Shown piece after piece: positions 59,100 to 64,000 of a DNA stretch of 64,000 nucleotides. The translations under genes and the position numbers were made by a program. The stretch is from Symbiodinium natans. Lineage: Eukaryota; Sar; Dinophyceae; Suessiales; Symbiodiniaceae. The stretch lies in assembly GCA_905221605.1 (NCBI GenBank), contig CAJNDS010002105.1:62001-126000 (forward strand), written 5' to 3'. A model generated the notes under the pieces. It was not told the DNA's origin, ran no database searches, and saw nothing but the letters and a program-made list of their open reading frames with translations. Position 1 is the first letter of the stretch, and the number at the start of each line of letters is the position of its first letter.

Positions 59100-62000
59100 A
59101 CACCTTTGCAGCATGATGTTGTCTGATCGCATGAATGCAGATGATGCAGTTGAATCTTAGATCGTATGGAGAAGCATGGGACGGGAAAGAAGTAAGAGGA
59201 AGTAAGGCGGGGGGCCGCAGAGCTGTTTCTGCAAGTTCAAGGCACGCCGGCATCCATAGAGCCAAGCCTTCACCGGTGCTGGATCTCAGATGACTTACAC
59301 CTGTTTACACTGACTTCGCCATGTTGACACGACTTTTGCACCATGACACAGCCGAGGCCCTTTACCCTAAGGCCCTAACTAGGGACCCCTTGGTCCCCTC
59401 CCTTCAAAGGTCTTCGACGGCTCTTCGACGATTCGATGGCGCCTGGAGTGCGGCATGGTGCCGTCTCGAGGACCGCTGCGGGCCTCCGCGGAAAAGTATT
59501 CTCATACTCCTAGCAGGTCCCAGCAGCTAGCAGCTGCCGCTAACTACAGCAGAAGATAGCAGAAGATTGTTTTTTCAGCTTCCAGGTTCACTTTGCAGAC
59601 CATGTGGTCGGAAGCTTGCGACGTGATGGCTTTCGACTGAGGCATGCCCCTCCATGCAGAGCCCTCGGCTCGGATGCGCTTTTGGGCCCACCGCAGGGCC
59701 CAGTGTGGCAGCAGTTCGGTCCTGCCGGCATGGGCTACACTTGCAAAATCGAGGTGCTCTCCTCCCCCCCCCCCCTCCCCCTCCCCCCGACTCAAGTCCA
59801 GGAGGTTGGACTGCTTCAGAAGATCTGTCGGCATGACGCGCTCCTGGCAGGTGCACTAGAGGCGCCAAAGGACGCTCCAGCAAACGACGACAAAGATACG
59901 ACCACGAATGTCAAGGGTGCACCTCCAGGTCAGTCCGTGCGGTGTTGACACCTCGGCAGTGTCGAGAGCACATTGAGCACCCTGAAGTGTCTTTCAATCG
60001 AAATGCAGGCTTACACTCCCCTACACTCCCCCAAGCCCTGCTCTCAGGATGGCGCTTGAGGCCGCTAAGCGAGCAGTCTCTGCACCGTCCCGCTCCTTGG
60101 AGGCAGGCCTGAGAGTACCATCGAGTACCAGGGGTGCCAGTGTTGCAAGGCTTCCTATTTCCAGGTCTAGGAGTGTTGGGCTTGGGGTCCGAATTGGGTC
60201 CAGGACAATTTAGGACTCTTCTGTGGTTCATAGGGCGGATTCCGGCGGATTGAAACTCAAGCAAAAAAACGGAGCTCACAGAGCACCAAAACAGCTCAAG
60301 GTCCAAGCATGCGGGACTTCTGTGGGTCTGGCTTGATATTGAAGTTCAGCTTCATTGTGAACTCCTGAAGCTCAGCAGAGCATGCAGAGCATGCCTTTAA
60401 AGCTTTGAGTGTCAGCGGCGCAGGTTTCACCTCGTCGGCTGCACCCGGCTGCCCAGGAGGGGCAACTATGACCTTTCAAGGCAAACGAGATCAAACGAGG
60501 CTTCGCAAGACGAGCCCAGCGAATTCACACCAGGTGCCTCGATTTGATGCCCGGCAGTGGTGCCTCACAAGGCCAGGCTGTGCGTCCAGCGAAATCCTGA
60601 CCCACTACGCAGCTTCATCCCTCGCCGCCTTCATTTCCGGCTCCAGCACCAAAGGCCTGTCATGGTTTTCAGCTTTTCAGCTTTAGCTTTACAACTTGAA
60701 AGCACGCAAAACTGTGGCAGTCGCAGCAGCCGCAGTGCAAATGCTCTAGCAGTCCCGCCTTCTGCAGCCCAGGCAGCAGCTCCGAGCTGGCAACGCCTTA
60801 ACATCAAGAATTTGGTTACAACATCCCCAACCCCAAAGCAAGGACCCTCGGGGTGGGGGCTCAAAGTATCCCCTTGCCAGCGCTTCTGAAGACCCGTCAG
60901 TTTCAATAGCCAAAGAGGCAACCGCTTGGAGCCCAGCACGCGCTACCGTGCACCGAGAGCAAGTCCACCTGGCATCTCCGTGCAGGGATAAGGTTCCGGA
61001 AATGAGCTTCCGAGGGGGTCCCACCGAGCTGCATTCTATAGAGCAAGACTACCTGAAAAACCTTCCGGGTAACAATCCTTATCCTGGTGCGTTCGGTGCT
61101 TCTTGCTTACCCGCGGGGGCACGGTGGCTCTTGGTGAGCTGTGATTTTGTGGGTACGCTTGTGAAGATGCTTGTGGAGGCCTTGGAGCCATAGCAGCTGC
61201 CATATTGGGAAGGTTCCGTGGCTGTTAGACTCCTCGAAACTCCAACCCACTCCCCTCGCCACAGCTTTGTTTGCTGTTTCGCTTCATGTGGCTTCGCTGT
61301 TCTTCTCTGTGAGCACACTTCACTAATCGCTTTGATCTTACGGAGCCTTGAGTCCGCGGTCGTGGTTGTGTTTGGGGTTGTTATGTTTGTGGTGTTGTGC
61401 TTTGTGCTCTTCTTTTGCTACGCCGATCTCGAACCTGGGCGTGCCCGACTGCGGGCGACAGCCTCCTCAGATTTGGTCCATGCCGTCGGCGCGAGCCCCT
61501 AGCTTAAGATACCCTGGTGGTGGCAAATCAGTCGGGAAGCCAAGATTCGGGTCCAGACATGCCCGATGGGTTCTTAGCATCTGGCTTGTAGGGCTTACGG
61601 GTTCTCTCGGGCTTCAACTGCGCCTGAGTCACCCCTCAAAACAAGGTAGAGGTAGGAAGGCAGGCCTTGAGACCACTGCCCCCGGCAGCGACGGCCGCGG
61701 CGGTGGAGGCGTTGGAGAAAGCGAACTTCTGTTTGGGCGCTAAGGCCGCCTGTGAAAGGAACCCCAAGAATCGAAACAATCGAACATTAAGTCGAAGCGA
61801 TTGGGGAATTGAACTGTGGCTTGGGAAGTCTCGGCAGCCTGTCTGCGCGAACCGCCGGCACTAACCGAGAGTAGGCACCTCAGGACCGCATGCGTGGCCG
61901 CCGTCCAGGCAGGCAGAATCGAAAGTCGAATGTCGATTGAGGTCTCCACCCATCCGGGACATTCTCTGCATTTAAAAGACACAGCTCCATGCTCCTGCAA

Positions 62001-64000
62001 GCAATGCTTGTTGTGGAAGTTGAGGTTCGATCTCTGAGGCACTTGAATGCAGATCCGCTGATGGAACGGCACATGGCCAGCACTTTCAGAAGAAGTGATA
62101 GCCGTTCATGAGTTCGAATTGCACACAAACAAGGGCAGTAGACTCTGGTGTGCTCCTGAACTGTGGTGCCGACCCAGCTGCCCCGAAAACGTCGGGCCCG
62201 GCTGGTTTGGGAGACCTGGAGGGAACCCTCGCACAGCTAATAGGCACAGCTCCCAGTGGCCAGCTCTTGTCCAGATTTGTCCAATCAGGCTGCGATACTT
62301 CACTTCCGATTCACTTCGGTCATTTTTGACGCTCGTCTTGGCCTTACAGCCTTTCAGCGGTGTCTAAGCGAGTTGCTTTGACTGCAGCGCTTGCAGGCAA
62401 GCACTCGAAGGCCAGTTCTTGGGGGCATCGACCCTCCAAACCACGCGCAGCTCGGAATTAAAATGGAACATTGCGCAGCACATGCAAGCTACAGGTGACA
62501 GGTCAGCTTCAGAACACGGAGCAAAGGAGACCTGATTCCATCGCGGGCGTGTTCTGACGCGCGGAGCACGGGACCCTGACAGGCTGAGGTAAATTGAGAG
62601 CACTGTGATTCTGATACCGATGCATATGTCGAGCCTCAGCCCATCAATCAGCTGCAAATTCCAAAACTGGCGGTTCCCCACAGGGGGCTTGCATTGGTGA
62701 AGCTGCGCAAATGAATATCATGCGATACTTCTGTGTTTGCAGCTTCAAAGTGCGCGTTTCACGAACAGAGGAGGAGCAGACCAAGCAGGCTCCCTATGAG
62801 TCCCCGACATCAGAGTACCAAAATCAGTCAACGATAATCAAATCATACTGTGACGGCTGCGTCGCGGCGCAGGGTCCGAAAAGGTGTGGCATGGCGTGGC
62901 CTTCCAAGTGGGATACTGTGGGCACTCAGCCAGTGCCCCAGAACAGCACCCTCATTGGCGTCCGGGCGGGCAGGTGTTCTGTCCGTTAGGCTGCCCGTTG
63001 CAAATGTAGCAGGCTGGGGCCAGAACACTGCTTTTGAATCTGAGCTTGGAGTTTCATGATGTTTCGTGATGTTTCGTGATGTTTCGTGATTGTCTGCTGA
63101 ATGCCACTACGACGTTGTCCTGGCTCGTCCAGAGCCGGATGGAGTCAGGTCTGGCCCCAATACAAGTGAGTCTGACTACTTCGGCAACAGTATATGAAGC
63201 ACCAGGAGCAATGAGAACCAGTCAGAGCAGAGTGCAGCTGACTTTCTTCTGCCACACCACCAAGAGTGATGGGCTTCTTTTGGGGGAGTGCCTGCCCATC
63301 TTCAAGGTGTACCACGATGAATCGAAATTCTTCAAGACATGTTCCCAGGATCCCAGGGGCACTCTCCCAAGAAAAAAGGGCAAGACATGTGCGGATCACC
63401 CAAGGACCAGACGTGGGAAGGTGCATGCAGTCGTTCTGTATGCTTCCCTTATCTTTCCTTCGCCAGGCCCATCGGGGGAGACCGCAAGCTGCACACGTGC
63501 TGGTTTAAGCCATCTCAAGAATCCCACTTTAGAGCATTCGACCCGACTGGGCCAGTGTCTGGATGTCCAGGCAAATTAAACTTCCATGCAGCAGCTCAAG
63601 CAGCTCATGCACATCTGTGAGATAGTGTGGAGGAACTTGTGCATGGAAGCGGAAGATCAGTTTGTACATGGATTATCATGGACTCATACCTCAGTCACTG
63701 GGGAGCTGTTCCATTGAATTTGCCATGCGCCACCAACAGCCAAACCTGGTGATTCAAGCGCCTCGCACTCAGACACCATGACCTGTCGAGGGCTGTTGCA
63801 CACGCAGGCGGGCCATGCTCATGCGCACTGTTTCGCTTCACACCATGTGCGCAGCGCAGGGAGCCAAAATGCATGATGATTCCCTGTGGTCTCAGGCACA
63901 GCTGCCGCACAGCCCTCGGCCCTGCCTCATCTCAAGCGCCCGGAGCCGGCAATGGCAACAGCTGAGCGGGTGCCGCAATGGAGATGGGCTCCTGAGAGAC
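59100..64000. other. Right end: no gene decoded
   Basis: Open frames occur on both strands. The most coding-like are minus 59.55-59.65 kb (SKAITSQASDHMVCKVNLEA), minus 61.90-62.03 kb (a Cys-containing piece, CLQEHGAVSFKCREC) and plus 63.2-63.4 kb (VQLTFFCHTTKSDGLLLGEC). None gives a family or a phase-consistent exon chain. A 10-bp tandem repeat lies at 63,056-63,090. Confidence 0.35.
63056..63090. repeat. 10-bp tandem repeat, about 3.5 copies
   Basis: GATGTTTCGT repeated head to tail, the first copy with one change. Confidence 0.95.

Noticed and set aside
61218-61502. Plus-strand frame with a hydrophobic stretch (VVVVFGVVMFVVLCFVLFF)
   Set aside because: G/T-rich low-complexity sequence on the strand opposite to all decoded genes; no neighbouring exon or family.

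Overview
The window reads as nuclear genomic DNA of a dinoflagellate, most likely a Symbiodiniaceae-type alga. The base for this is the gene architecture: coding information lies in very short exons (25 to about 230 nt) separated by introns. When exons are joined by protein homology and reading phase, the donors are mostly GC and GA rather than GT, and the acceptors are nearly all AG|G. This donor mixture is established for symbiodiniacean dinoflagellates. The rest of the window is microsatellites, homopolymer tracts and many 2-4 copy tandem duplications with a unit close to 10 bp. I saw no bacterial genes, rRNA, tRNA, CRISPR, or transposase or reverse transcriptase domain.

Every gene I could decode is on the minus strand, so the locus looks like one unidirectional array. 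In transcription order (right to left) it holds: (1) a TBC-domain Rab GTPase-activating protein resembling TBC1D13 (58,403 to 56,134, 12 exons); (2) an unassigned gene ending at 50,644; (3) unassigned exons from 51 to 33 kb, several sharing a W...[SRA][VI]G[TR]W motif and including a clear tandem gene duplication (copies at 36.06-35.15 and 33.82-33.17 kb); (4) EF-hand exons at 42.6-41.8 kb and a terminal exon of unknown function ending at 40,576; (5) an unassigned gene ending at 27,101; (6) 87 bp further on, the start of a CPA1-type Na+/H+ exchanger (27,013 to at least 20,449, 20 phase-consistent exons); (7) an FkbM-type methyltransferase whose exons run from 9.93 to 4.79 kb.

Two stretches differ sharply from the rest. 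An AT-rich island at about 5.4-8.3 kb sits inside a 3.4-kb intron of the methyltransferase gene. A second at about 36.6-40.5 kb lies directly downstream of the stop codon at 40,576. Both hold poly-G tracts, trinucleotide repeats and low-grade tandem repeats, and they share a diverged segment in the same orientation.

The decoded genes do not form a pathway. They are ordinary eukaryotic functions (vesicle traffic, ion exchange, Ca2+ binding, methyl transfer) that happen to be neighbours. The most unusual content is genomic: splice-site usage, an intron-resident island, the duplicated W-motif gene family and the 10-bp duplications. Exon boundaries were set by hand from phase, AG|G acceptors and protein-family expectation. 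The ends of most genes remain open.
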